Assembly (NCBI GenBank): GCA_026992705.1
Contig: JALWYT010000100.1
Location: forward strand, 1 to 7,337
Direction: 5' to 3'
DNA from: Thiotrichaceae bacterium
Lineage (GTDB): Bacteria; Pseudomonadota; Gammaproteobacteria; Thiotrichales; Thiotrichaceae
Length of the DNA stretch: 7,337 nucleotides
Shown here: positions 1 to 5,579 of the stretch, piece by piece
How the letters are laid out: each line of letters begins with the position of its first letter
Position numbering within the stretch: the stretch's first letter is position 1
The notes under the pieces: model-generated
Databases searched by the model: none
Told to the model about the DNA's origin: nothing
What the model saw: only the letters and a program-made list of their open reading frames with translations
Translations under genes and position numbers: made by a program

Positions 1-686
1 ATTATCTTCAATTTATTATGTCGGCATTCCATAATTTTATTAGCATGAAATTCGACAATAACACGACTTAAATGTACAGGGGTAATGCCAATAGCATCAG
101 CAATATCTTCTCGGCTTAGTGGGATAGGAATAATACCTGAGGTATCAATGCCACGTCGTTTTAGTCTTTTCACAAGGTCAGCAAGGAAAAAGGCGATCTT
201 ATGGCGAGTTTGAGCACGCCCGACAATGGAAAGCTTGAGTTTGCAAGCTGCATTTTGTTTATTTTGTATTTCCATTAGTCGCTTAATAAGGTGTATATCA
301 CTTTCTAATAAACGATCAATGGCTTTAGGTGTAAAAGAGCAAAATTTACATTCAGTAAGAGCAACAACGGAGTAGTCAATTGGTTTATCGGGGTCGGTTT
401 GATAGCCGAGAAAATCTCCAGGTAAAGCAATATGAACAATCTGTCGCTGTCCATCTATTAGTTGTTTATAACAAATAGCCCATCCTTCTTTTAGCGTATA
501 AGCAGAGCGGTGAACATCACCTTCGCGGAATAGATATTCATTAGGTTCAAGCACAAGTTGTGATGAGCGATGCTTTTGGCGTTCACTAAGTAGCAAATCC
601 GCCGAACCTGGTTCAAACCATGCAAATTGTCTTGCTTCACATTCCATGCAGGATGATTGCATATTGACGGGTATTTTCTTTGGCAT
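1..686 (-). CDS. Crp/Fnr-family transcriptional regulator, C-terminus cut by window edge
   Basis: Reading leftward from the ATG at 686-684, an open frame of 228 codons runs off the left edge, so the last residues and the stop are missing. Residues about 40-125 look like a cyclic-nucleotide-binding-type beta-roll sensor (EGD near 55, LPGDFLG near 88-94). A long dimerisation helix follows around 120-150. A helix-turn-helix lies at about 189-212 (PLSREDIADAIGITPVHLSR), where most Crp/Fnr proteins have theirs. Cys13 and Cys16 form a CxxC near the N-terminus, and Cys116 falls where Fnr has its internal cluster ligand (Cys122 in E. coli), but the position matching Fnr Cys29 is Ala22. Redox or Fe-S sensing is therefore possible but unproven. 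A purine-rich AAAAGGA about 10 bases upstream supports the start. It is divergent from the adaptor gene. Family assignment is firm; ligand and targets are unknown. Confidence 0.9.
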   Translation of the reverse strand, partial: MPKKIPVNMQSSCMECEARQFAWFEPGSADLLLSERQKHRSSQLVLEPNEYLFREGDVHRSAYTLKEGWAICYKQLIDGQRQIVHIALPGDFLGYQTDPDKPIDYSVVALTECKFCSFTPKAIDRLLESDIHLIKRLMEIQNKQNAACKLKLSIVGRAQTRHKIAFFLADLVKRLKRRGIDTSGIIPIPLSREDIADAIGITPVHLSRVIVEFHANKIMECRHNKLKI

Positions 687-771
687 GGTGTTTAAGTCCT
701 TTTCTTTTGTTTAACCCAGAAATTATGGTGTTTTATTACGCGATGCTAATTAGTTTTAGTTAACATATTTT

Positions 772-796
772 AATATTTTTTAGCAAAAAAAATATT
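772..796. repeat. AT-only inverted repeat upstream of the regulator gene
   Basis: AATATTTTTT (772-781) and AAAAAATATT (787-796) are perfect 10-bp inverted arms around a 5-base spacer. The element would lie in the 5' leader or promoter of the Crp/Fnr gene, about 86 bp from its start. The arms contain only A and T, so chance or DNA bending is as likely as a functional hairpin. Confidence 0.4.
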
Positions 797-821
797 TGTT
801 ATCTACAAAAATCATCAGAGA

Positions 822-833
822 TGCTTTAAAGCA
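822..833. promoter_or_regulatory. 12-bp perfect palindrome, possible operator
   Basis: TGCTTTAAAGCA is a perfect palindrome in the divergent spacer. Two copies of TATACTT (842-848 and 853-859, offset 11 bp) lie just to its right. The size and symmetry fit a dimeric regulator site, but it does not match the FNR or CRP consensus and no regulator can be assigned. Confidence 0.3.
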
Positions 834-952
834 AGCCAGTGTATACTTTTTATATACTTGAATTCGTCGTTCCAATGCGGATAATAACGTGTACGATACA
901 GGGTTTTTATAGTAGATTTTAAAGAAGTTTAGTTTTATCCTTAAGTTAAGTG

Positions 953-967
953 AGATATTTTATATCT
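953..967. repeat. Short inverted repeat AGATAT/ATATCT
   Basis: Six-base perfect arms flank a TTT spacer. The element sits 2 bp before the first copy of the TATAAAGTCA direct repeat, upstream of the adaptor gene, and may belong to the same control region. It is short and AT-rich, so support is weak. Confidence 0.25.
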
Positions 968-969
968 GT

Positions 970-999
970 TATAAAGTCATCGTTTATACTATAAAGTCA
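970..999. promoter_or_regulatory. Paired direct repeat TATAAAGTCA with 20-bp period
   Basis: The 10-base word TATAAAGTCA occurs at 970-979 and again at 990-999, exactly 20 bp apart. This places both copies on the same face of the helix, about two turns apart. A -10-like TATACT (985-990) lies between and partly overlaps the second copy. The pair is about 100-130 bp upstream of the adaptor start. Spaced direct repeats of this kind are typical of regulators binding as tandem subunits; which regulator is unknown. The match is exact but only ten bases long. Confidence 0.4.
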
Positions 1000-1066
1000 A
1001 TTTATTTGGATGATTCCTTAAAAAAACTATGTGATTATTACAAAATATATATCGTTATTATCAAGC

Positions 1067-1108
1067 ATGAGTGATATAACACACAGCCTCTCCACCGCTA
1101 TATGGTAA
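1067..1108 (+). other. Possible 13-codon upstream ORF overlapping the adaptor start
   Basis: ATG at 1067 opens a 13-codon frame (MSDITHSLSTAIW) ending at TAA 1106-1108. It overlaps the first candidate start of the adaptor gene (1102) in another frame and ends 11 bases before the second candidate (1120). Neither adaptor ATG has a recognisable Shine-Dalgarno sequence, so re-initiation after this short frame is conceivable. The short frame also lacks a good ribosome binding site, so it may be fortuitous. Confidence 0.15.
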
Positions 1109-2280
1109 AAAATATACGAATGAAAAAATTAATTTCTTATAAAATTAAATGGCAAGTTAAAGGATTCTTTCTTAGTTTGAGCTTATTTACATCACCTGTT
1201 GTTTATTCTACCGAAATTATTGAGGTTCAACAGATAACATCACAAGCAAGTTCAACGCTTGGTAGTTCCGTTGTTCCTAAGAAACAGGTTTTATTAGCTG
1301 CACAAATTCCAGGGCGTGTACTAGTTTTAAACGGCAAAGTTGGGACATTATATAAAAAAGGGCAAGTGATTGCTGAAATTGATTCCAGTGCTTTACTTGC
1401 TAAACGTCAAAGTGTCGTTGCACAAATTTCCATGGCTCAAGCAAACTTATATAATGCACAAGTACAATATCAACGTGAGCTCAAAAGTCCAAAGCGAGAT
1501 GATATTGGTATGATGCCTGGCTTTGGTTTTCCTGCGATGATGGATAAGTTCATGACACGCCCTATGGCAGATATGATGGGTGTTACAGATGATAGTATTG
1601 CTGAACAAGCTGATTTAATCAATAGTCAAACTGCTGTTTCACAAGCAAGCTTCTCATTGCAACAAGCAATGGCTCAATTGCAAGAAATTGACTCATCAAT
1701 AAGAGATTCAAAAACTATTGCTCCATTTGATGGTATGATTATTAAAAAAATGGCAGAAGTAGGTGATACAGTTCAACCTGGGCAACCACTACTCATTTTT
1801 GGTTATATCAATGCTATGCAATTACAAGCTGATGTTCCTTCTGTATTAGTTTCAGGCTTACAGCAAGGTATTGAAGTTGATGCTAAATTAGCTGGTAAAT
1901 ATGTAAAAGCAAAGGTCTCAGAAATTCATCCTGTCGCCGACCCTGAACGCCATACAGTGGTGGTGAAATTTGATTTACCAACGGATGTAACGGCGTACCC
2001 TGGCATGTATGCTGAGGTTGTTGTTCCTCTTAGTAGCTATCGGGAAAATGGTTCTGTGATGATTCCTAAAACTGCTTTATTAAAAGGTCGTAGTTTGCCA
2101 AGTGTATTGCTTGTAAAAGGTGATACCTCAGAGTTGCGTTTAGTGCGTTTAGGTTCAATGCAAGCGAATGGAATGTTAGAAGTTGTCTCTGGTTTAGCTA
2201 AAGGGGATAAGATTGTCAATAATCCTCCATCGGGTGTAACTTCAGGTTGGCTACCACATGATGGAGGGAGTTCTGATTAA
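1102..2280 (+). CDS. RND/HlyD-type periplasmic adaptor (membrane fusion protein) with Met-rich hairpin insertion
   Basis: The 392-residue product looks like the adaptor subunit of a tripartite efflux pump, which bridges an inner-membrane RND pump and an outer-membrane channel. A basic N-terminus and hydrophobic stretch (about 20-34, cleavage plausible after VYS near 36) indicate export. Half-lipoyl motifs flank a coiled-coil: AQIPGRVLVLNGKVGTLYKKGQ (67-88, first half) and APFDGMIIKKMAEVGDTVQPG (207-227, second half). Helical hairpin arms span about 95-130 and 165-203. Beta-barrel and membrane-proximal domains follow (about 236-380). The hairpin carries residues 137-159 with eight methionines, reminiscent of but not proof of metal binding. 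The start may instead be Met7 (1120), which gives a cleaner MKK signal peptide; neither ATG has a clear ribosome binding site. No pump or outer-membrane channel gene adjoins: the next gene is convergent lpxK. Substrate unknown. Confidence 0.9.
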   Translation: MVKNIRMKKLISYKIKWQVKGFFLSLSLFTSPVVYSTEIIEVQQITSQASSTLGSSVVPKKQVLLAAQIPGRVLVLNGKVGTLYKKGQVIAEIDSSALLAKRQSVVAQISMAQANLYNAQVQYQRELKSPKRDDIGMMPGFGFPAMMDKFMTRPMADMMGVTDDSIAEQADLINSQTAVSQASFSLQQAMAQLQEIDSSIRDSKTIAPFDGMIIKKMAEVGDTVQPGQPLLIFGYINAMQLQADVPSVLVSGLQQGIEVDAKLAGKYVKAKVSEIHPVADPERHTVVVKFDLPTDVTAYPGMYAEVVVPLSSYRENGSVMIPKTALLKGRSLPSVLLVKGDTSELRLVRLGSMQANGMLEVVSGLAKGDKIVNNPPSGVTSGWLPHDGGSSD

Positions 2281-2300
2281 TTTGATTTAAACTTTACCAT

Positions 2301-2416
2301 AAAAAATTGACGGTAGCCTGTATATTACGTGAAGTGCAATGTATAACGCGAGGGAGCTGATATGTTCCCAGCTTATGTTTTTCACAAATCTTACATATAG
2401 GCTACAATCGTTTTTT
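2301..2416. terminator. Probable bidirectional terminator, nested hairpin
   Basis: Outer arms GTAGCCTGTAT (2313-2323) and ATATAGGCTAC (2395-2405) pair over 11 positions with one G·U in plus-strand RNA. They are followed by T6 at 2411-2416 on plus and T6 at 2306-2301 on minus. An internal hairpin GGGAGC/GUUCCC (2352-2357 with 2364-2369, six-base loop) adds a GC-richer core. The position between convergent genes fits termination of both transcripts. The 5-6 bases between stem and T-run and the long interior are unlike a textbook intrinsic terminator, so the call is moderate. Confidence 0.45.
2313..2405 (+). ncRNA. Candidate structured RNA or 3'-UTR element
   Basis: Four nested helices can be drawn: 2313-2323 with 2395-2405, 2329-2334 with 2380-2385, 2341-2346 with 2373-2378, and 2352-2357 with 2364-2369. 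Together they form one long imperfect hairpin of 93 nt. Every non-Watson-Crick position counted in these helices is a G·U wobble on plus-strand RNA and would be an A·C mismatch on the minus strand, which hints that the plus-strand transcript is the functional form. No separate promoter is evident, so a 3'-UTR-derived RNA of the adaptor mRNA is the simplest reading. It matches no RNA family I recognise. Confidence 0.25.
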
Positions 2417-2432
2417 CAAAATATTTATGATT

Positions 2433-3461
2433 TTAAAGCTTCCTTAATAAAGCCTGATAAAAGTTTTCTGATAATTTAGCGGTCACGGGCAAATACCAAC
2501 AATTAGTTGTTTGGAATTTACGACACTTCACTGCGTCTTTTTCAGTGATAATAACAGGATAATCTTGTTCAAAAATTAGATCTTCTTTTTTGAAATTATG
2601 GTGATCAGCAAAGCTATGCGGAATGACGTTTAGACCGTGTAACTGTAAGCTTGTAAAAAAACGATCAGGGTTACCAATACCTGTAACGGCATGAACATGT
2701 TGATGACTGAAATTATCTAATAGTCGCTTTTCAGCAGTGGATAAGTTAATGAGAACGTTGCCTCGTAATTGCATATGATATTCACCATGAGCAATATCAG
2801 TTTCACTATCAGTATTAACAACGCGTAAATCAATACTTTTCAGACGTGAGATAGGCTCCCGTAAAGGACCTGCAGGTAGGCACCATCCATTACCAAAGCG
2901 GCGCTTGCCATCAATAACAACGACTTCTAGAGAACGAGGCATACGGTAATGTTGTAAGCCGTCATCTGATACAATAATATCACAGTTATAATGATTTAAT
3001 AAGTAACGAATATCTGTATTGCGATCTGCTCCAACGACAACAGGGACTTGGGTACGTAAAGCCATTAGTACGGCTTCATCACCAACCAATTTAGGCGATG
3101 TTGATGGGATAACTCGCTGCGGCCATTCTGCTGCTGTACCTTTATAACCTCGACTAATGATTCCAGGAGAGTAACCAGCTTCTTTTAAGTAATTCACAAC
3201 ACTGATAACTAAAGGTGTTTTTCCTGTACCGCCTATTGTGATATTGCCTACGACAATAATAGGAAGTTTAGTTAAGTCACCACGTTTATGCTCGTGTTGC
3301 CAACGTCGTATAAAACTGATAAAGCAAAATAGGGGAGTAAAAGGGATTAATAAATATTTGCCAACCCCATTGTGATACCAAATATTTTCTAACCAACGAT
3401 ATAATAAGGGACTTCTTTTCTTAGGAGTGAGTGTATTTTTAGCCTGCTGTAAGCTCGTCAT
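2433..3461 (-). CDS. lpxK: Tetraacyldisaccharide 4'-kinase (lipid A 4'-kinase)
   Basis: LpxK phosphorylates the 4' position of the tetraacyldisaccharide-1-phosphate precursor using ATP, giving lipid IVA at the cytoplasmic face of the inner membrane. The 342-residue product has a hydrophobic N-terminal anchor (about 34-52), a Walker A loop GNITIGGTGKT (72-82), SRGY (103-106), and the LpxK hallmark DDGLQH (166-171). RFGNGWCLPAGPLREP (188-203), FADHHNF (284-290) and TEKDAVK (306-312) follow, all typical of the family. Length is close to the E. coli enzyme (about 328). The gene is intact, begins 25 bp after the exbD stop, and is the last gene of the exbB-exbD-lpxK run. A purine stretch GGATAGAG upstream is the likely ribosome binding site. 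The msbA and kdsB genes that often flank lpxK are not adjacent here. Confidence 0.96.
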   Translation of the reverse strand: MTSLQQAKNTLTPKKRSPLLYRWLENIWYHNGVGKYLLIPFTPLFCFISFIRRWQHEHKRGDLTKLPIIVVGNITIGGTGKTPLVISVVNYLKEAGYSPGIISRGYKGTAAEWPQRVIPSTSPKLVGDEAVLMALRTQVPVVVGADRNTDIRYLLNHYNCDIIVSDDGLQHYRMPRSLEVVVIDGKRRFGNGWCLPAGPLREPISRLKSIDLRVVNTDSETDIAHGEYHMQLRGNVLINLSTAEKRLLDNFSHQHVHAVTGIGNPDRFFTSLQLHGLNVIPHSFADHHNFKKEDLIFEQDYPVIITEKDAVKCRKFQTTNCWYLPVTAKLSENFYQALLRKL

Positions 3462-3486
3462 TAATGGCTCTATCCGAATTATTTAT

Positions 3487-3912
3487 TTACTTTTTACGTG
3501 ATGCTTGTGCAGTTGCCATTGAGATCTTTTTTAAACCTAGGCGACCTGCAATATCCATTGCTGTTACAACGGATTGATAATTCACATTAGCATCAGCGTA
3601 AATAACTAATGGTGGCGTATCATTACGTTCATCTAAAACCGTTTTCATAGCTTGAAATAAGGTTTCAGGTTTCGTATTTAAGACTTCTCGACCATCAATA
3701 TAATAGCGTCCTTGATTATCAATCACTAATTCAAGCTTATTAATTTTTTGTGGAGCTACCGAATTATCGGCAGTAGGTAGGTTAATTTTAATTTCTGCAC
3801 GTTTGTCAAATGTCGTTGTTACCATAAAAAAGATAAGTAATAAAAATACGACATCAATTAGTGGAGTTAAATTGACATCAATGTCTTCTTGCCGTCGAGG
3901 TCGGAAATTCAT
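3487..3912 (-). CDS. exbD: ExbD/TolR-family biopolymer transport protein
   Basis: The 141-residue protein has a short cytoplasmic N-terminus, one membrane helix (about 16-36, LTPLIDVVFLLLIFFMV) and a periplasmic domain (about 40-135), the layout of ExbD and TolR. Asp20 sits inside the helix where the family carries its essential proton-conducting aspartate. With ExbB it should form the proton channel that energises an envelope partner. A clear AAGGAG (3924-3919) lies 6 bases before the ATG and overlaps the exbB stop codon, so the two are probably translationally coupled. Sequence alone does not separate ExbD from TolR. The location before lpxK, with no tonB, tolA or tolB in view, resembles the lpxK-linked ExbBD pair of other gammaproteobacteria, whose partner is not established. 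Confidence 0.92.
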   Translation of the reverse strand: MNFRPRRQEDIDVNLTPLIDVVFLLLIFFMVTTTFDKRAEIKINLPTADNSVAPQKINKLELVIDNQGRYYIDGREVLNTKPETLFQAMKTVLDERNDTPPLVIYADANVNYQSVVTAMDIAGRLGLKKISMATAQASRKK

Positions 3913-3918
3913 TTCAAG

Positions 3919-3924
3919 CTCCTT
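3919..3924 (-). promoter_or_regulatory. Ribosome binding site of exbD
   Basis: AAGGAG on the minus strand lies 6 bases before the exbD ATG and overlaps the TAA that ends exbB (3925-3923). It fixes the exbD start and implies coupled translation of the two channel subunits. Confidence 0.8.
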
Positions 3925-4606
3925 AACCTTGTGGTACTCGTTGTTGTTGTCTAACCATTTTATTTCTTGCTTGTTTTACTATATTAGATTTCATACGATT
4001 ATTATTTGCATTGTTAACGATTTCAATTAATGCAACTGCCTCTTTTTCCATTGTTACAATATAATCATCAATTTTTGCTTTAAAATAGCGATGAAAAACC
4101 ATTGAGATAATTGCCACCGTAATACCTGCTGCCGTCGTAATTAAAGCTTGTGAAATACCACCAGCAAGGTCCGTTGGATTACCTACACCCACTTCAGTGA
4201 TTACACTGAAAACTTGTATCATACCTAGTACGGTACCTAATAAACCCATCAATGGAGTGACAGCAGAAATTGTCCCTAACGCCGTCATATAACGTTCCAT
4301 TTCATGAACAGCATGGCGACCTGCCTCCTCAACATTCTCTTTCATAATGTGTCGAGGTAAGCTACTACTCTCTAATCCTGCTGCTAATACACGTCCAACC
4401 AATGAACTTTCACGAATATCGGCGATTACACCAGGGGTTAAGTTACCTGTTTTAGCTAGCTTTCTTGCACGTTCAATATCTGACTTCGGAACAATTTGTC
4501 CTATACGTAAGCTAAGTGAGCGTTCCATAATTATTGCCATTGCAAGAATAGAACTCAAAATGATGGGAAACATTAGCCAACCACCGGCTTGAAAAAATTC
4601 GATCAC
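3923..4606 (-). CDS. exbB: MotA/TolQ/ExbB-family proton channel protein
   Basis: The 227-residue inner-membrane protein has three predicted helices (about 8-28, 111-136 and 151-175) with the family signature in the second and third: TPLMGLLGTVLGMIQVF (117-133) and ISQALITTAAGITVAIISMV (151-170), with threonines lining the expected ion path. A cytoplasmic segment lies between helices 1 and 2, and a basic tail (about 203-227) follows helix 3. It should pair with the ExbD encoded 10 bp downstream. The start is GTG at 4606-4604: AGAGAGG (4620-4614) is 7 bases upstream, whereas the ATG at 4611 hits a stop after two codons. It is the first gene of the run to lpxK. Whether the complex serves TonB or another envelope partner cannot be decided here. 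Confidence 0.92.
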   Translation of the reverse strand: MIEFFQAGGWLMFPIILSSILAMAIIMERSLSLRIGQIVPKSDIERARKLAKTGNLTPGVIADIRESSLVGRVLAAGLESSSLPRHIMKENVEEAGRHAVHEMERYMTALGTISAVTPLMGLLGTVLGMIQVFSVITEVGVGNPTDLAGGISQALITTAAGITVAIISMVFHRYFKAKIDDYIVTMEKEAVALIEIVNNANNNRMKSNIVKQARNKMVRQQQRVPQG

Positions 4607-4674
4607 TGCATTACCTCTCTTATCTTATAAATTTTATTATTACTGATTATCGCGTAGTTACGTAGGGTAATTAC

Positions 4675-4694
4675 GTTATATCTAGCCCTATAAC
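4675..4694. promoter_or_regulatory. Inverted repeat GTTATA/TATAAC, possible operator at the exbB promoter
   Basis: Six-base perfect arms (4675-4680 and 4689-4694) flank an 8-base spacer. The left arm, read on minus, is the TATAAC that could serve as the exbB -10. The 20-bp dyad size suits a dimeric repressor, but the arms are AT-rich and no regulator is known. Confidence 0.3.
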
Positions 4695-4705
4695 AACTTA
4701 AGTTG
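4694..4705. promoter_or_regulatory. 12-bp perfect palindrome CAACTTAAGTTG
   Basis: This perfect palindrome shares its first base with the neighbouring inverted repeat. If TATAAC at 4680-4675 is the exbB -10, this palindrome would cover the -35 region. Two adjoining dyads over a possible promoter is an operator-like arrangement, supported only by symmetry. Confidence 0.3.
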
Positions 4706-4790
4706 AATAATAAGGGATTTAGAATAATGAGTAAAATTTGATAAAAACAGTTTGTTCAGATTTGGCTAAGTTAATTTATTGAATAAGCAC

Positions 4791-5579
4791 TTATGAGCTA
4801 AGGGCTGCTAATTTCTCCAGTACATAAGCAGCTGCATAAAATCCAAAAGGTGCTGTTACACAAACGGACGAGCCGAAACCACCTGCACAATTTAAGCCTG
4901 ATGCAGCGGCTCCTGTAGGTTTATTGTTTGTGATACCACCTTTACCATTAGGATATACTAGATGTTCTTCTGAATAAACACAGGGGATATTAAAACGGCG
5001 AGCCGGATTTATCGGGAAGTGATAATCCTGTCGTAACAGCTTACGAACTTTAGATAGTAAGGGATCTTGTTTGCTACGAGATAAATCGGTAATACGGATA
5101 TTTGCGGGGTTAGTCATGCCACCTGCACCACCGATAGTGAGTAACCTGATTTTATTACGTCGACAATAATGAATAAGACTAGCTTTGGTACGAAAATTGT
5201 CGATGCAGTCAATCACCCAGTCATAGCTTTGGCTTAATATATCGGCTTGATTGTCTGGCGTAATAAAATCTTCAATCTCAGTGACTTGACAATTAGGGTT
5301 AATACTATGAATGCGATCTTTTAAGGCAGTTGTCTTAGGTTTTCCGAGCGTCTCATGGGTTGCTTGTAATTGTCGATTTATATTGGACTCAGCCACATTG
5401 TCTAAATCAATTAAGGTTAATGCACCAATGGCTGTGCGTACTAATGCCTCTGCTACCCATGAGCCCACACCGCCTAGACCAATAATACAGATATGTGCTT
5501 GCTGAAACTGTGCAAATCCAGCGTCACCATATAAGCGTGGTACACCCGAAAAACAACGCTGTAAGCTTTCAGTATTCAT
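4791..5579 (-). CDS. tcdA: tRNA threonylcarbamoyladenosine dehydratase
   Basis: TcdA (formerly CsdL/YgdL) uses ATP to cyclise t6A to ct6A at position 37 of ANN-decoding tRNAs in the cytoplasm. The 262-residue product is an E1-like Rossmann enzyme: nucleotide loop GLGGVGS (34-40), acidic pair LIDLD (56-60), SNINRQ (65-70) with the conserved arginine, and DCIDN (124-128). The C-terminal LNCAGGFGSSVCVTAPFG (229-246) closely resembles the TcdA tail. Length is near the E. coli protein (about 268), and it is clearly TcdA rather than ThiF or MoeB. Its ATG overlaps the SulP stop as ATGA, with a GAGG about 10 bases upstream inside the SulP frame, so it is probably translated by coupling. The usual partners csdA and csdE are not in view. 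Confidence 0.93.
   Translation of the reverse strand: MNTESLQRCFSGVPRLYGDAGFAQFQQAHICIIGLGGVGSWVAEALVRTAIGALTLIDLDNVAESNINRQLQATHETLGKPKTTALKDRIHSINPNCQVTEIEDFITPDNQADILSQSYDWVIDCIDNFRTKASLIHYCRRNKIRLLTIGGAGGMTNPANIRITDLSRSKQDPLLSKVRKLLRQDYHFPINPARRFNIPCVYSEEHLVYPNGKGGITNNKPTGAAASGLNCAGGFGSSVCVTAPFGFYAAAYVLEKLAALSS
5576..5579 (-). other. ATGA stop-start overlap joining the SulP gene and tcdA
   Basis: Read on minus, ATGA contains the tcdA start (5579-5577) and the SulP stop TGA (5578-5576). This arrangement usually means that ribosomes ending the first frame start the second, so both genes should be on one transcript and made in a linked ratio. Confidence 0.85.

Larger units (their letters stand above)
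687..1101. other. Divergent AT-rich spacer between regulator and adaptor genes
   Basis: This 415-bp stretch contains no convincing gene on either strand. It must hold the promoters of both divergent genes, but I find no strong paired -35/-10 sequences. TATACT hexamers that could be -10 elements occur at 842-847, 853-858 and 985-990, none with a good -35 at 16-18 bp. No TTGATnnnnATCAA-type FNR box is visible. The notable content is a series of short palindromes and direct repeats, listed separately, which suggests regulator binding sites or simply AT-rich low-complexity sequence. Confidence 0.6.
2281..2432. other. Convergent spacer between adaptor gene and lpxK
   Basis: These 152 bp separate two converging genes. 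They hold the nested inverted-repeat element at 2313-2405 and two six-base T-runs, one per strand (2411-2416 on plus; 2306-2301 read on minus). No target-site duplication or transposon-like border is seen around the element. Confidence 0.7.
4607..4790. other. Spacer between tcdA and exbB
   Basis: This 184-bp AT-rich gap holds no gene. On the minus strand a TATAAC hexamer (4680-4675) could be a -10 for exbB, giving a leader of roughly 65 bases, but no good -35 accompanies it. No convincing terminator for tcdA is seen; the ATAAG/CTTAT inverted repeat around the tcdA stop is too small to count. Confidence 0.5.

Noticed and set aside
687..1101. Canonical FNR or CRP binding box in the divergent spacer
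   Set aside because: No TTGATnnnnATCAA or TGTGAnnnnnnTCACA-like match was found by eye.
2037..2219. A 60-codon minus-strand open frame inside the adaptor gene
   Set aside because: It lies wholly antisense to a well-supported gene and shows no family features; a shadow frame.
2249..2318. GGCTACC at the end of the adaptor gene pairing with GGTAGCC at 2312-2318
   Set aside because: The 7-bp complementarity is real but competes with the longer 2313-2405 stem, and its left arm is coding sequence; probably chance.
2313..2405. Miniature transposable element (MITE) formed by the 11-bp outer inverted repeats
   Set aside because: No flanking target-site duplication and no second copy in the window; a terminator or structured RNA explains it more simply.
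2339..2479. A 46-codon plus-strand frame starting ATG at 2339 in the convergent spacer
   Set aside because: It runs through the nested hairpin and into the antisense of the lpxK 3' end, has no good ribosome binding site, and encodes no recognisable domain.
4609..4611. ATG at 4611 as the exbB start
   Set aside because: It reads ATG CAG TGA and stops; the GTG at 4606 with AGAGAGG 7 bases upstream opens the real frame.
4777..4794. Terminator after tcdA from the ATAAG/CTTAT inverted repeat
   Set aside because: The stem would be only about 4-5 A/U-rich pairs with almost no loop, it overlaps the stop codon, and no T-run follows directly.
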